25,595 nucleotides of DNA from Clostridia bacterium (GCA_017549665.1 JAFYUD010000159.1:1-25595), one strand, 5' to 3'; positions 1-7,443 are shown, counted from the stretch's first letter. The notes: a model not told the origin generated them from the letters alone. Made by a program: numbers and translations.

Positions 1-234
1 AAGTCCGATACCCTGATTGCCGCTTGTAGGCTCAACAATTATTGTTTCAGAATTGATTATGCCCTGTTCTTCTGCAGCCTTTATCATATTATATGCAGTA
101 CGGGTTTTGATTGAGCCGCCTACATTAAGCCCTTCGTATTTGACAAGTATCTCAGCACTGTCTTCATCGACAAGCTTTGATAATCTGATAAGGGGAGTGC
201 TTCCCATTGCATCAAGAATATTATCGTATATCAT
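1..234 (-). CDS. Cysteine synthase-like PLP-dependent enzyme (N-terminal part; cut by window start)
   Basis: The minus strand from the ATG at 234 reads 78 open codons to the window edge. The product begins MIYDNILDAMGSTPLIRL, as in O-acetylserine sulfhydrylases (CysK/CysM, fold-type II PLP enzymes making cysteine from O-acetylserine and sulfide). Residues 39-45 (GGSIKTR) hold the expected PLP lysine, K43; residues 68-78 (EPTSGNQGIGL) match the substrate/phosphate loop. Two positions differ from classical CysK: VKDR is IKTR and SGNTG is SGNQG, so a diverged Clostridial branch or another beta-replacement specificity is possible. The start is supported by GAGGTG a few bases upstream and a consensus promoter at 267-295. 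The rest of the gene is outside the window, so the exact substrate cannot be judged. Confidence 0.82.
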   Translation of the reverse strand, partial: MIYDNILDAMGSTPLIRLSKLVDEDSAEILVKYEGLNVGGSIKTRTAYNMIKAAEEQGIINSETIIVEPTSGNQGIGL

Positions 235-266
235 AACGCACCTCATAAATATTAAGCATAAAAATT

Positions 267-295
267 ATTATAATATCAAATCAATAATTTGTCAA
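267..295 (-). promoter_or_regulatory. Sigma-A promoter for the cysteine synthase-like gene
   Basis: On the minus strand there is a perfect TTGACA (290-295) and a perfect TATAAT (267-272) separated by exactly 17 bp. The inferred start of transcription is about 25 bases before the ATG at 234, leaving room for the GAGGTG ribosome binding site. Confidence 0.8.
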
Positions 296-332
296 TTATA
301 TTATATGTAATTACAGAGAAAGAGTGAAAAGT

Positions 333-758
333 ATGGGTAATCTGTTAATTAAATTAAGAAAATTCATGATCGGAAGAAACGGTATTGATAAATTGACCAT
401 AGGACTTGCTATCATTTACAGTCTGTTTTCAGGTGTAAAAATATTCTTCAGAATGAATCTTCCCGTATGGATTGTTCTGAGTGTATTGCAGGCAGCCTTC
501 CTTGGGTATATTGTTTTCAGAGTGCTTTCAAAAAATCTGCAGAAGCGTTATAAAGAAAATTATGCTTTTGAAAAGTTTCTGAATGCATGGAAGCCTTACG
601 TTGAAAGAGTCGGACTCCGTTTTCAGTACAGAAAAACACACAGATTCAGAGTCTGTAAGCACTGCGGGGAGTTTCTGCGATTAAAGAAGGGCAGAGGTAA
701 ACGAAAAGTAACCTGCCCGAAATGTTATAACGAGCTTAAGTTTTATTTTCCGTTCTGA
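333..758 (+). CDS. Small membrane protein with C-terminal zinc ribbon, function unknown
   Basis: A 141-residue protein from the ATG at 333. An in-frame GTG at 324 would add three residues, but it overlaps the purine-rich stretch that can serve as ribosome binding site, so 333 is preferred. Residues about 19-39 and 42-64 are hydrophobic and probably form two transmembrane helices. A basic stretch follows, then a C-terminal CKHCGEF...CPKCYNE pattern (two CxxC pairs), a typical zinc ribbon on the cytoplasmic side. I do not recognise a characterised family; similar short proteins occur in Clostridia as hypothetical genes. Its last 23 bases overlap the 3' end of the oppositely oriented pseudouridine synthase gene. 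Coding is supported by intact frame, composition and motif; function is not assignable. Confidence 0.75.
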   Translation: MGNLLIKLRKFMIGRNGIDKLTIGLAIIYSLFSGVKIFFRMNLPVWIVLSVLQAAFLGYIVFRVLSKNLQKRYKENYAFEKFLNAWKPYVERVGLRFQYRKTHRFRVCKHCGEFLRLKKGRGKRKVTCPKCYNELKFYFPF

Positions 759-1389
759 AAAGATTCCACGGATAGCATTCGTATGGAGGTTCGCATTTAA
801 CTTCAATTCTTTCTTTTGTGAAGGGATGAACAAAGCTCAGTCTGTGAGACCATAAGGCTGTTTCACATCTGTTGTTTTTGCTGCCGTATTTTCCGTCACC
901 GGTAACGGGTGTTTTTCTTGAAGCGAACTGAACACGTATTTGATGTGTTCTGCCGGTAATCAGACGGACTTTAACGAGCGAATGATCTTTTTCTGTGCCG
1001 AGAACAGTGTAGTTGAGTTTTGCCTCTTTTACACCTTTACGCATTCTTTTAACGGTAAATGTCTTGTTCTTCTGCTTGTCTCTGAACAGTAAATCTGTCA
1101 GCATGCCTGAAGATTCCGAAGGAATACCGTCGAGCATGGTAATATATTCTTTTTCAATTCCGTTTTCCTGAACAAGTCTTGAAAACGCAGATGCTGCACT
1201 TTTTGTTTTTGCATACATTATTGCACCGCCTACAGGCTTGTCAAGCCTGTGCAGTACAAAAAACTCATTGTTTATCTGTTCAGAGAGCATAACCGGCAGG
1301 CTTGAATCAGAATCAGATGCTTCTGACAGCATACCGGGTAATTTTCTGCATATACAGATGTACTTGTCTTCAAATAAAATATCAATCAT
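736..1389 (-). CDS. RluA-family pseudouridine synthase
   Basis: A 217-residue enzyme of the RluA family, which isomerises specific uridines in rRNA or tRNA to pseudouridine. The family signature HRLDKPVGG carries the catalytic aspartate, and RTHQIRVQFAS is the conserved C-terminal motif. There is no S4 RNA-binding domain, as in small RluA-type proteins, so the target RNA cannot be predicted. The frame extends upstream to 1434, but the ATG at 1389 is chosen because AAAGGTG lies six bases before it and the product then starts MIDILFEDKYI, as expected for the family. Its 3' end overlaps the convergent zinc-ribbon gene by 23 bases. A promoter is visible at 1406-1434. Confidence 0.92.
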   Translation of the reverse strand: MIDILFEDKYICICRKLPGMLSEASDSDSSLPVMLSEQINNEFFVLHRLDKPVGGAIMYAKTKSAASAFSRLVQENGIEKEYITMLDGIPSESSGMLTDLLFRDKQKNKTFTVKRMRKGVKEAKLNYTVLGTEKDHSLVKVRLITGRTHQIRVQFASRKTPVTGDGKYGSKNNRCETALWSHRLSFVHPFTKERIEVKCEPPYECYPWNLFRTENKT

Positions 1390-1405
1390 AGATTTCACCT
1401 TTTTT

Positions 1406-1434
1406 ATGATATCATAAATGCAGAATTTACTCAA
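1406..1434 (-). promoter_or_regulatory. Promoter for the pseudouridine synthase gene
   Basis: Minus-strand TTGAGT (1429-1434) and TATCAT (1406-1411) with a 17 bp spacer. The position just upstream of the AAAGGTG site supports the start at 1389 rather than 1434, because a start at 1434 would lie inside the promoter. Confidence 0.55.
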
Positions 1435-1464
1435 TAGTAAAATTTAAGAACATTCTGATTTCTG

Positions 1465-1493
1465 TTGACTTAATGTTACAATCATGTTAAAAT
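1465..1493 (+). promoter_or_regulatory. Promoter for the dockerin/TrmN6/RsmI operon
   Basis: TTGACT (1465-1470), 17 bp spacer, TAAAAT (1488-1493). Transcription would start near 1500, just before the GGGAGG ribosome binding site at 1506-1511. Confidence 0.65.
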
Positions 1494-1520
1494 TATATTA
1501 ACTATGGGAGGATGATTATA

Positions 1521-3158
1521 ATGAAACGTCTTTTAATTTGTTTAGCTTCATTGATAATTGTAATTACATGTATATTTCTGTCTGCTGAATCTGCTGACAG
1601 AATTTCAATAGAGGAGAATGCGAAGGCTGAATACGGCTCTTGTCTTATTCATACATATAACTCCGATTACACAGTTATCAATAAGCCCACATGTACGGAT
1701 AAGGGAATGAAGTACCGTACATGTTCTGAATGCGGTTATAAAGATATCGTTGAAACTCCCAAGGATTCAGATAACCACACAAGCATCAAGAATGAATGGT
1801 TGTATTTCCCCGTACCTACCTGTGCTGCAGGCGGAACAAAGTACAAGGTTTGTTATGCCTGTAATAAGCATGTTGAAAGTACCGAGCTTCCTGCTGATCC
1901 TGATGCTCATGTAGCTTCCGGTGAAAAGGTTGTTGTTGCTGAAGCTACATGTGAAAAGAACGGTATTGTTGCAGATAAGTGCAAGCACTGCGAAACACTT
2001 TTCAATGAAACCGAGACAGCAAAAAATCCTGATGCGCATGTTACTTCCGAAAATTCTCAGTGGAAGGTGCTTACATACTCAACATGTACAGTAGGCGGAA
2101 CATATGTATGCTACTGTGATTTCTGCGGAGAAATAGCTCTTACAAAAACATACGAGCCTACAGGTTATCATTATCATGACGGACAGATTTATATTGACAA
2201 GGCTGCAACCTGCTCACAGCCCGGTGTGATGTCATACCATTGTGTAGAATGCGGAATGTCAATGGATGCACAGGAAATTCCTGCTGATGAAGATTCGCAC
2301 GATTTTTCTGCCGGTTATACTGTGGATGTAGCAGCAACATGTGTTTCTGCAGGTGAAAAATCAAAGCATTGTGTCAATTGCGGACTTCGTACAGATATTA
2401 CAGAAATCCCTGCAGATGTAAATGCTCATGTTTACAGCGATGAATGGGTTGTTACCAAGGAAGCTACATGTTCCTCAATGGGACAGAAGCATAAGGTCTG
2501 CACACTTTGTGATGAAGCTTCAATTCCCGTTGCAACTCCTAAGGCTGACCATTCATACGGTGAGTATGAAATCGTTCAGATGTCAGCAGACGGACTTTCT
2601 GCAAGAGTAAAATATACATGCACAATCTGTGAGTTTGTAAAAGAAGATATCGTAGTCTTTACTCCCAATGGTGGCGGAAATGTTGGTGACGGTAACGATT
2701 ATACAAAGATTTTTATGCTCAATCCCAGAGTTGACTCTGTTATAGTTGTTGATTACGATAATCTCATCGTTTCAAATATTGCAAGAAATATGACAATCGA
2801 GAAGTTCAATAATAATTTTACTAACAGTAACAGATGCGTAATTTATGACATAAAAAACAATGTTATGTCAGAAGAAAGCCTTATCGCCACAGGATATAGA
2901 ATCAACTTTGAAGACAACACAGGAATTGTAACAAACTACTATGTAAGTGTTACAGGTGATATTGATTCTGACGGTAAGGTCACTGCAGCAGATGCAAGAA
3001 GACTTCTTCGTACTTCCGCAGGTCTTGAAACACTTACAGGTGCATTCTTCGTTGCGGCAGATGTTAATATGGACGGAAAAATCACAGCAGCTGATGCAAG
3101 AAAGACATTGAGAGTTGCTGCAAATATTGATTATTTTGAATCAACATATAAGAACTGA
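1521..3158 (+). CDS. Secreted Cys-repeat protein with C-terminal type I dockerin
   Basis: A 545-residue exported protein. Residues 1-22 are a signal peptide (basic start, long hydrophobic core). Residues about 50-345 hold seven copies of a 40-45 residue module built on TC-x9/10-CxxC, with a degenerate eighth CxxC at 367-370. Residues about 395-476 form an unassigned domain. Residues 479-537 are a dockerin-type pair of calcium loops (DIDSDGKVTAADARRLLR and DVNMDGKITAADARKTLR). Dockerins bind cohesins in cellulosome-type or cell-surface complexes; here the partner is unknown. The start at 1521 is preferred over the ATG at 1512, because GGGAGG (1506-1511) touches 1512 but is correctly spaced from 1521. 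The TrmN6-like gene follows after 2 bases. The role could be surface structure, adhesion or substrate binding; no catalytic domain is visible. Confidence 0.85.
   Translation: MKRLLICLASLIIVITCIFLSAESADRISIEENAKAEYGSCLIHTYNSDYTVINKPTCTDKGMKYRTCSECGYKDIVETPKDSDNHTSIKNEWLYFPVPTCAAGGTKYKVCYACNKHVESTELPADPDAHVASGEKVVVAEATCEKNGIVADKCKHCETLFNETETAKNPDAHVTSENSQWKVLTYSTCTVGGTYVCYCDFCGEIALTKTYEPTGYHYHDGQIYIDKAATCSQPGVMSYHCVECGMSMDAQEIPADEDSHDFSAGYTVDVAATCVSAGEKSKHCVNCGLRTDITEIPADVNAHVYSDEWVVTKEATCSSMGQKHKVCTLCDEASIPVATPKADHSYGEYEIVQMSADGLSARVKYTCTICEFVKEDIVVFTPNGGGNVGDGNDYTKIFMLNPRVDSVIVVDYDNLIVSNIARNMTIEKFNNNFTNSNRCVIYDIKNNVMSEESLIATGYRINFEDNTGIVTNYYVSVTGDIDSDGKVTAADARRLLRTSAGLETLTGAFFVAADVNMDGKITAADARKTLRVAANIDYFESTYKN
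1668..2630 (+). repeat. Tandem Cys-module repeats inside the dockerin protein
   Basis: The encoded protein repeats a unit of about 40-45 residues with the pattern TC, about ten residues, CxxC, then a Pro/Asp-rich spacer often reading PADxxxH. First cysteines are at residues 58, 101, 144, 189, 231, 274 and 317; each CxxC pair starts about 10 residues later. DNA identity between copies is modest, so these are old diverged repeats, not a recent expansion. Zinc binding or disulfide pairing are both possible. Confidence 0.75.
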
Positions 3159-3160
3159 TT

Positions 3161-3895
3161 ATGAATTTGAAAGAAACAGAACATATTGAATATATCGGTC
3201 ACGACCTTAAACTCATCGTCTCGAAGGCTCATACCTTCGGGACTGATGCACTTTTGTTGGCTTCTTTTGCAAAACCGTCAAAAAATGCTCTTGCCTGTGA
3301 CTTCGGAACAGGTTGCGGAATAATTCCTTTTTACTGGCTCAGGGAAGGGCAGTGCAGACAGATTTATTCTTTTGAAATCCAGCAAAACGGCTATGACCAG
3401 CTTTTAAGATCAATTGAAATCAACGGAATTGAAAAGCTGAGTCCTTTTAATTGTGACCTGAGAAAAATTCCTGAGGATGTGCCCAAAGGTCAGTTTGATC
3501 TTATAACCATGAATCCTCCTTATACAAAGGAAAATGCAGGAATCGTAAGCTCTGCGGACAGTGCCAAAATTGCCCGTCACGGTATTACCTGTTCATTCGA
3601 TGATGTGTGTACAGCAGCTTCTAAGATGCTTAAATTCGGCGGAAGACTGTGTATGTGTCTTCGTCCCGAACGACTGATAGAGCTGACTGTAGCCATGCAG
3701 AAAGTGAAAATAGAGCCAAAGAGAATCCGTTTTGTTTCTCAGCGTGACGGTCTTGCACCGTGGCTTGTTCTTGTAGAGGGAAAGCTTGGCAGAAATCCGG
3801 GGCTTATTGTTGAGCCTGAGCTTCATATCGAAAATGCCGATGGTGAAATTTCAGATGAAATGCTGAGTATAATCGGCTCGTACAGAAAAGAGTGA
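3161..3895 (+). CDS. TrmN6-like tRNA (adenine-N6)-methyltransferase
   Basis: A 244-residue class I SAM-dependent methyltransferase of the YfiC/YabB group, whose E. coli member TrmN6 makes N6-methyladenosine at position 37 of tRNA1Val. Residues 46-56 (CDFGTGCGIIP) are SAM motif I and residues 118-121 (NPPY) are the motif of N6-adenine methyltransferases. The start HIEYIGHDLKLIV...HTFGTDALLLA is typical. The next gene is rsmI, four bases on; in Bacillus the same pair occurs as yabB-yabC with a GIY-YIG gene (yazA) between them, which is missing here. The ATG lies two bases after the dockerin stop and has no clear Shine-Dalgarno site, so translation is probably coupled to the upstream gene. The exact tRNA target is inferred from family only. 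Confidence 0.88.
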   Translation: MNLKETEHIEYIGHDLKLIVSKAHTFGTDALLLASFAKPSKNALACDFGTGCGIIPFYWLREGQCRQIYSFEIQQNGYDQLLRSIEINGIEKLSPFNCDLRKIPEDVPKGQFDLITMNPPYTKENAGIVSSADSAKIARHGITCSFDDVCTAASKMLKFGGRLCMCLRPERLIELTVAMQKVKIEPKRIRFVSQRDGLAPWLVLVEGKLGRNPGLIVEPELHIENADGEISDEMLSIIGSYRKE

Positions 3896-3899
3896 TAAT

Positions 3900-4733
3900 A
3901 TGGCAGGAAAATTATTTGTAGTAGGAACACCGATAGGAAATCTCGGTGACTTTTCACCACGTGCGGCAAAAACACTTGCAGAAGTAGATTTTATTGCGGC
4001 TGAAGACACAAGAGTTACTATCAAGCTTCTTAATCATTTTGAAATAAAAAAGCCTATGGTGAGCTATTATGAGCACAATAAGGCATCTAAGAGTGAGCAT
4101 ATTATCTTAAGAATTCTTGACGGTGAAAACTGTGCCCTTGTAACGGATGCAGGTATGCCTGCAATTTCAGATCCCGGTACAGACCTTGTTGCACTTTGTT
4201 ATGAGCATAATATTGAGGTTGTTTCCGTGCCCGGTCCGTCAGCTATTATTACGGCAGCGGCAATCAGCGGAATGGATGTGGGCAGATTTACTTTCGAAGG
4301 CTTTCTTACAGGCAATAAACCTAAAAGAAGAGAGCACCTTGAGGAAGTAAAGGACGAAAGACGCACAATGTTTTTCTATGAAGCACCACACAAGCTTGCC
4401 GCAACACTTCGTGATATGTATGAATTCTTCGGTGACAGAAAAATTGCACTTATCAAAGAGCTTACAAAAATTCATGAATGTGTTGAGCATACAACACTCT
4501 CAGAGGCTGCAAAAAAATACGAGGGTGTAAAACTCAAGGGTGAGTATGTTCTTATCATTGAGGGTAAAAAGAAAGAGGAAGTTGTTTTTGAAGAAGTTGA
4601 CGGAATAACCCTTGCAAAGCAGTATCTCAGTGAGGGTATGAGCATCAGTGAAGCTTCAAAAAAAGCAGCAAAGGAAACAGGACTTAAAAAGGGAGATATC
4701 TACAAAGCCCTGACGGAGGATAAAAATGCTTGA
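3900..4733 (+). CDS. rsmI: 16S rRNA (cytidine1402-2'-O)-methyltransferase RsmI
   Basis: A 277-residue tetrapyrrole-methylase-fold enzyme that 2'-O-methylates C1402 of 16S rRNA in the decoding centre, using SAM. Diagnostic motifs occur in order: VVGTPIGNLGD at the N-terminus, AAEDTRV, VTDAGMPAISDPG, PGPSAIITAAAISG, FEGFLTGNKPKRR, FFYEAPHKL and LIKELTKIHE. The C-terminal part (SEGMSISEASKKAAKETGL) is the short helical RsmI tail. Length and order match the family. It is fourth-codon-close to the TrmN6-like gene upstream, and its last 8 bases overlap the start of the next gene, so it sits in the middle of an operon. Confidence 0.95.
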   Translation: MAGKLFVVGTPIGNLGDFSPRAAKTLAEVDFIAAEDTRVTIKLLNHFEIKKPMVSYYEHNKASKSEHIILRILDGENCALVTDAGMPAISDPGTDLVALCYEHNIEVVSVPGPSAIITAAAISGMDVGRFTFEGFLTGNKPKRREHLEEVKDERRTMFFYEAPHKLAATLRDMYEFFGDRKIALIKELTKIHECVEHTTLSEAAKKYEGVKLKGEYVLIIEGKKKEEVVFEEVDGITLAKQYLSEGMSISEASKKAAKETGLKKGDIYKALTEDKNA

Positions 4734-5325
4734 GTCAATTAAAGAATACTGGTATATGTGGCTGATTCTTGTTGCACTTATTGTTGTACTTGTGATTGTT
4801 ATGAAAAAAGCGGCAGCAGCTGCAAATAAGCGTAATGAGATAATGAAGCAGCAGCGAGAAAATATGGAGCATTTCAAAGCTGTATATGAAAAATATAAGG
4901 ATACGGACAAAGCGTTTGCCGAAGAGTGTGACGCCGCTGAGCTTGCAGAGGGCATAACAACTGTCCTGCAGTACAGCCTCGAGAAGTCAGATAATCCCGA
5001 CGCAGAGTTTGAAAATGCTCCCGAATGGAAAAAGAATGTTTATGCGCTTTTCTATTTTGATGAGGATTGCAAGACGTCATTGTCATTCTTTTTCAGAAAC
5101 AACGGTGAGCCGTTACCTTCAGTTGCAGTCAATGCGCTGAAAACTGTGGGAGCAGACAAGCTTTACAGCACCGTAGCTCAGATGTATTCAATGTACGACG
5201 AAAATAATGAAAACGTATCTCTTGATAAAAACAGGGTGGCAGAGCTTGATGAAAAATTCATCTCAATATATAACAGTGATGAATTTTTTGCTCTTATCAA
5301 AAATTACATTCTTGATAACATATGA
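4726..5325 (+). CDS. Membrane-anchored DUF4375 (DMP19)-like protein
   Basis: A 199-residue protein with one N-terminal transmembrane segment (residues about 10-26), a charged helical region (27-60, possibly coiled coil) and a C-terminal domain. The pattern ALFYFDEDCKTSLSFFFRNNGE, followed by ALKTVGADKL and a later LDEKFISIYN...FFALIKNYI, resembles DUF4375, whose known member DMP19 of Neisseria is a DNA-mimic protein. This assignment is by eye and moderate, and the biochemical role here is unknown. The gene starts inside the last codons of rsmI (8-base overlap), so it is translationally coupled to it, and it is the last gene before the terminator at 5338. Confidence 0.7.
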   Translation: MLESIKEYWYMWLILVALIVVLVIVMKKAAAAANKRNEIMKQQRENMEHFKAVYEKYKDTDKAFAEECDAAELAEGITTVLQYSLEKSDNPDAEFENAPEWKKNVYALFYFDEDCKTSLSFFFRNNGEPLPSVAVNALKTVGADKLYSTVAQMYSMYDENNENVSLDKNRVAELDEKFISIYNSDEFFALIKNYILDNI

Positions 5326-5337
5326 TATCAGATTTTA

Positions 5338-5364
5338 ACGGGCAGATTTTCTGTCCGTTTTTTT
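5338..5364 (+). terminator. Rho-independent terminator of the rsmI operon
   Basis: An 8 bp stem (ACGGGCAG pairing with CTGTCCGT, one G-U), an ATTTT loop and a run of seven T directly after. It starts 12 bases after the stop of the DUF4375-like gene. Confidence 0.85.
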
Positions 5365-5474
5365 ATCTGTAATATTCATTGTGCAAAAAACAGGAACCTG
5401 ATTATATTTGCTTGATTGTGACATATGCACAAATTTTAACTGTATTTTTATACACTCCATATTTTAATAAAAAC

Positions 5475-5516
5475 TTGTTTTTTATATTTTCTTGTTTTAT
5501 TATATAAGTGTATAAT
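5475..5516 (+). promoter_or_regulatory. Possible promoter region for the Gfo/Idh-TIM-barrel operon
   Basis: A very AT-rich stretch. One candidate is TTGTTT (5475-5480), 17 bp, TATTAT (5498-5503). A better -10, TATAAT, lies at 5511-5516 but has only a poor -35 (TTTCTT at 5488). Either would serve the gene at 5544. I see no clear operator palindrome or catabolite-response element. Confidence 0.4.
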
Positions 5517-5543
5517 TTTATCCTGAAAGGATGTTGTTATTTT

Positions 5544-6629
5544 ATGGAAAAGAAAGTAAGAGTCGGAATTGTAGGCTGCGGCGGTATCGCAAACGGTAAG
5601 CACATGCCCAATCTTAAAATGATTCCTGAAGTTGAAATGGTTGCATTCTGCGATATTATTCCCGAAAGAGCTGAAAAGGCAAAGGAAAAATTCGGCACAG
5701 AAGATGCAAAGACATATACAGATTACAGAGAGCTTATCAAGGATGAGACAATTGATGTAATACATGTATGTACTCCCAACCGTTCACACAGCTTTATTAC
5801 TATTGATTCTCTTGAAGCAGGCAAGCACGTTATGTGTGAAAAGCCTATGGCTAAGACTTACGCAGAAGCAAAGGCTATGTACGAAGCTTCTGTAAGAACA
5901 GGCAAGCTCCTTTCAATCGGCTATCAGAACAGACAGTGCGGTGAAAATCTCTACGCAAAGGCTGTATGTGACAGCGGTGAAATCGGTGAGATTTACTACG
6001 CAAAGGCTGTAGCTATCCGCAGAAGAGCCGTTCCCACATGGGGCGTTTTCCTTAACGAATACGAGCAGGGCGGCGGTCCTCTTATCGATATCGGAACTCA
6101 CGCACTTGACCTTACACTCTGGATGATGAACAACTACAAGCCTAAGATGGTTGTAGGTAATACCTTCAGAAAGCTTGCAGATCAGACAAATACTGCAAAT
6201 GCATGGGGTGACTGGGATCCCGAAAAGTTCACTGTTGAGGATTCAGCCTTCGGTTACATCGTAATGGAAAACGGCGCTGTTGTTACTCTTGAATCAAGCT
6301 GGGCGCTTAATGTTGCCGAAGCAAGAGAGGCATGCTTCGTTCTCTGCGGTGACAAGGGCGGTATTGATACTCTTGATGATATTCGTATCAATTATGTAAA
6401 GCATGGAAGACAGTGTATCGAAACACCCAATATGGATTGCGGCGGTGTTGCATTCTACGAGGGCGATTCTGACGATAATGCTTTCATTGATCAGAGAATA
6501 TGGATCGATGCTGTTCTCGGTAAGAGAGAGCAGTGTGTAAAGCCTGAGCAGGCAATGGTAGTTACTCAGATTCTTGAGGCTATTTATGAATCAGCAAAAA
6601 CAGGTAAACCTGTATATATTGAAAATTAA
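5544..6629 (+). CDS. Gfo/Idh/MocA-family NAD(P)-dependent oxidoreductase
   Basis: A 361-residue cytoplasmic dehydrogenase. Residues 8-17 (GIVGCGGIAN) form the Rossmann dinucleotide loop. Asp37 at the end of the second strand favours NAD over NADP. Residues 99-101 (EKP) hold the family lysine, and 176-189 (GGGPLIDIGTHALD) carry the usual catalytic D-x3-H histidine, H186. Family members oxidise or reduce a sugar, inositol or glycoside hydroxyl; the substrate here is unknown. The frame reaches back to 5508, but the ATG at 5544 is chosen because it follows AAAGGATG and gives a standard N-terminus. It is the first gene of an operon with three TIM-barrel genes, the next start lying 12 bases after its stop. 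This suggests a dehydrogenation-elimination-hydration or isomerisation route for a sugar derivative. Confidence 0.9.
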   Translation: MEKKVRVGIVGCGGIANGKHMPNLKMIPEVEMVAFCDIIPERAEKAKEKFGTEDAKTYTDYRELIKDETIDVIHVCTPNRSHSFITIDSLEAGKHVMCEKPMAKTYAEAKAMYEASVRTGKLLSIGYQNRQCGENLYAKAVCDSGEIGEIYYAKAVAIRRRAVPTWGVFLNEYEQGGGPLIDIGTHALDLTLWMMNNYKPKMVVGNTFRKLADQTNTANAWGDWDPEKFTVEDSAFGYIVMENGAVVTLESSWALNVAEAREACFVLCGDKGGIDTLDDIRINYVKHGRQCIETPNMDCGGVAFYEGDSDDNAFIDQRIWIDAVLGKREQCVKPEQAMVVTQILEAIYESAKTGKPVYIEN

Positions 6630-6641
6630 GGAGAAATTAAA

Positions 6642-7439
6642 ATGATGACACTCGGAATGATTGAATACTGGAGCGAAGAAGGCTTTAAGCATCTTGCAGA
6701 CCTCGGTCTTCACGCAGCAGAATTCTGTTATAATGACGGTAATAACCCCGATGATCTTATTGCTCTTATTCCTGATATTAAAAAGTGGAGTGAGCAGTAT
6801 GATGTAAAAGTTATGTCTATCGGCAGATGGGGTGCAGATAAAATTGACGATAATGGTGCAATTATTGAAGAAGAACTCAATAATTCATATAAGCTTATTG
6901 ATGTTTGTGCTGAGCTTGGCTGTCCTGTTTTTGTAACAGGTGTAAACGAAGTTGAAGACAAGTCTTTCTTTGATAATTGTGATTATGCAGTTGAATTCCT
7001 TTCAAAGGTATGTGCATACGGTAAGGAAAAGGGTGTAAAGGTTGCTTGTTACAACTGTGATTGGGCAAACTTTGTAAGAGAGCCTAAGGCTTGGCTTGCA
7101 ATCATGAGTCGTGTCCGTGACCTTGGTATCAAGTACGATCCCTCACATTGCATCAATTCAGGCTCAGGTAAGTACCTTGAAGAAATCAAGGATTGGGCAG
7201 ACAGATTTTATCATTTCCATATCAAGGGAACAATCAATATCAACGGTGATCATGTTGATGATCCTCCCGCAGGTCTTGATATGATTGACTGGCGTCAGAT
7301 TATGGGACTTCTTTACGAGTACAGATATGACGGAATGCTTTCAATTGAGCCTCATTCAGGTACATGGCAAGGTGACCTTGGCGAGTGGGGTATAAAGCTT
7401 ACAATTGACTATATTTCAAAAATGGTTTATACAGGGTGA
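6642..7439 (+). CDS. TIM-barrel sugar isomerase/epimerase-like protein with atypical metal site
   Basis: A 265-residue protein of the xylose isomerase-like TIM-barrel superfamily (AP_endonuc_2 fold). Three of the four usual metal-ligand motifs are visible: YDPSH (Asp), FHIKG (His) and SIEPHS (Glu). At the place of the first ligand, where relatives usually have an E-N-H or H-N-H motif, it reads CYNCDW, so the expected Glu or His is replaced by Tyr/Cys. It may bind metal differently or have lost isomerase chemistry. AAGGAG is eight bases before the ATG at 6642 (an ATG also follows at 6645). Second gene of the operon; a similar but distinct TIM barrel follows after 4 bases. Substrate unknown. 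Confidence 0.85.
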   Translation: MMTLGMIEYWSEEGFKHLADLGLHAAEFCYNDGNNPDDLIALIPDIKKWSEQYDVKVMSIGRWGADKIDDNGAIIEEELNNSYKLIDVCAELGCPVFVTGVNEVEDKSFFDNCDYAVEFLSKVCAYGKEKGVKVACYNCDWANFVREPKAWLAIMSRVRDLGIKYDPSHCINSGSGKYLEEIKDWADRFYHFHIKGTININGDHVDDPPAGLDMIDWRQIMGLLYEYRYDGMLSIEPHSGTWQGDLGEWGIKLTIDYISKMVYTG

Positions 7440-7443
7440 TAAT

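Noticed and set aside
17..310. 97-residue plus-strand frame at the window start
   Set aside because: Antisense to the cysteine synthase-like gene and its consensus promoter; the protein has no recognisable features.
1668..2630. Repeats that might suggest a CRISPR array or satellite DNA
   Set aside because: The repeat is at protein level with diverged DNA and no constant short repeats or spacers; it is part of one long reading frame.
5366..5474. Search for an operator or catabolite-response element upstream of the Gfo/Idh operon
   Set aside because: No palindrome with significant arms was found; the region is simply AT-rich.
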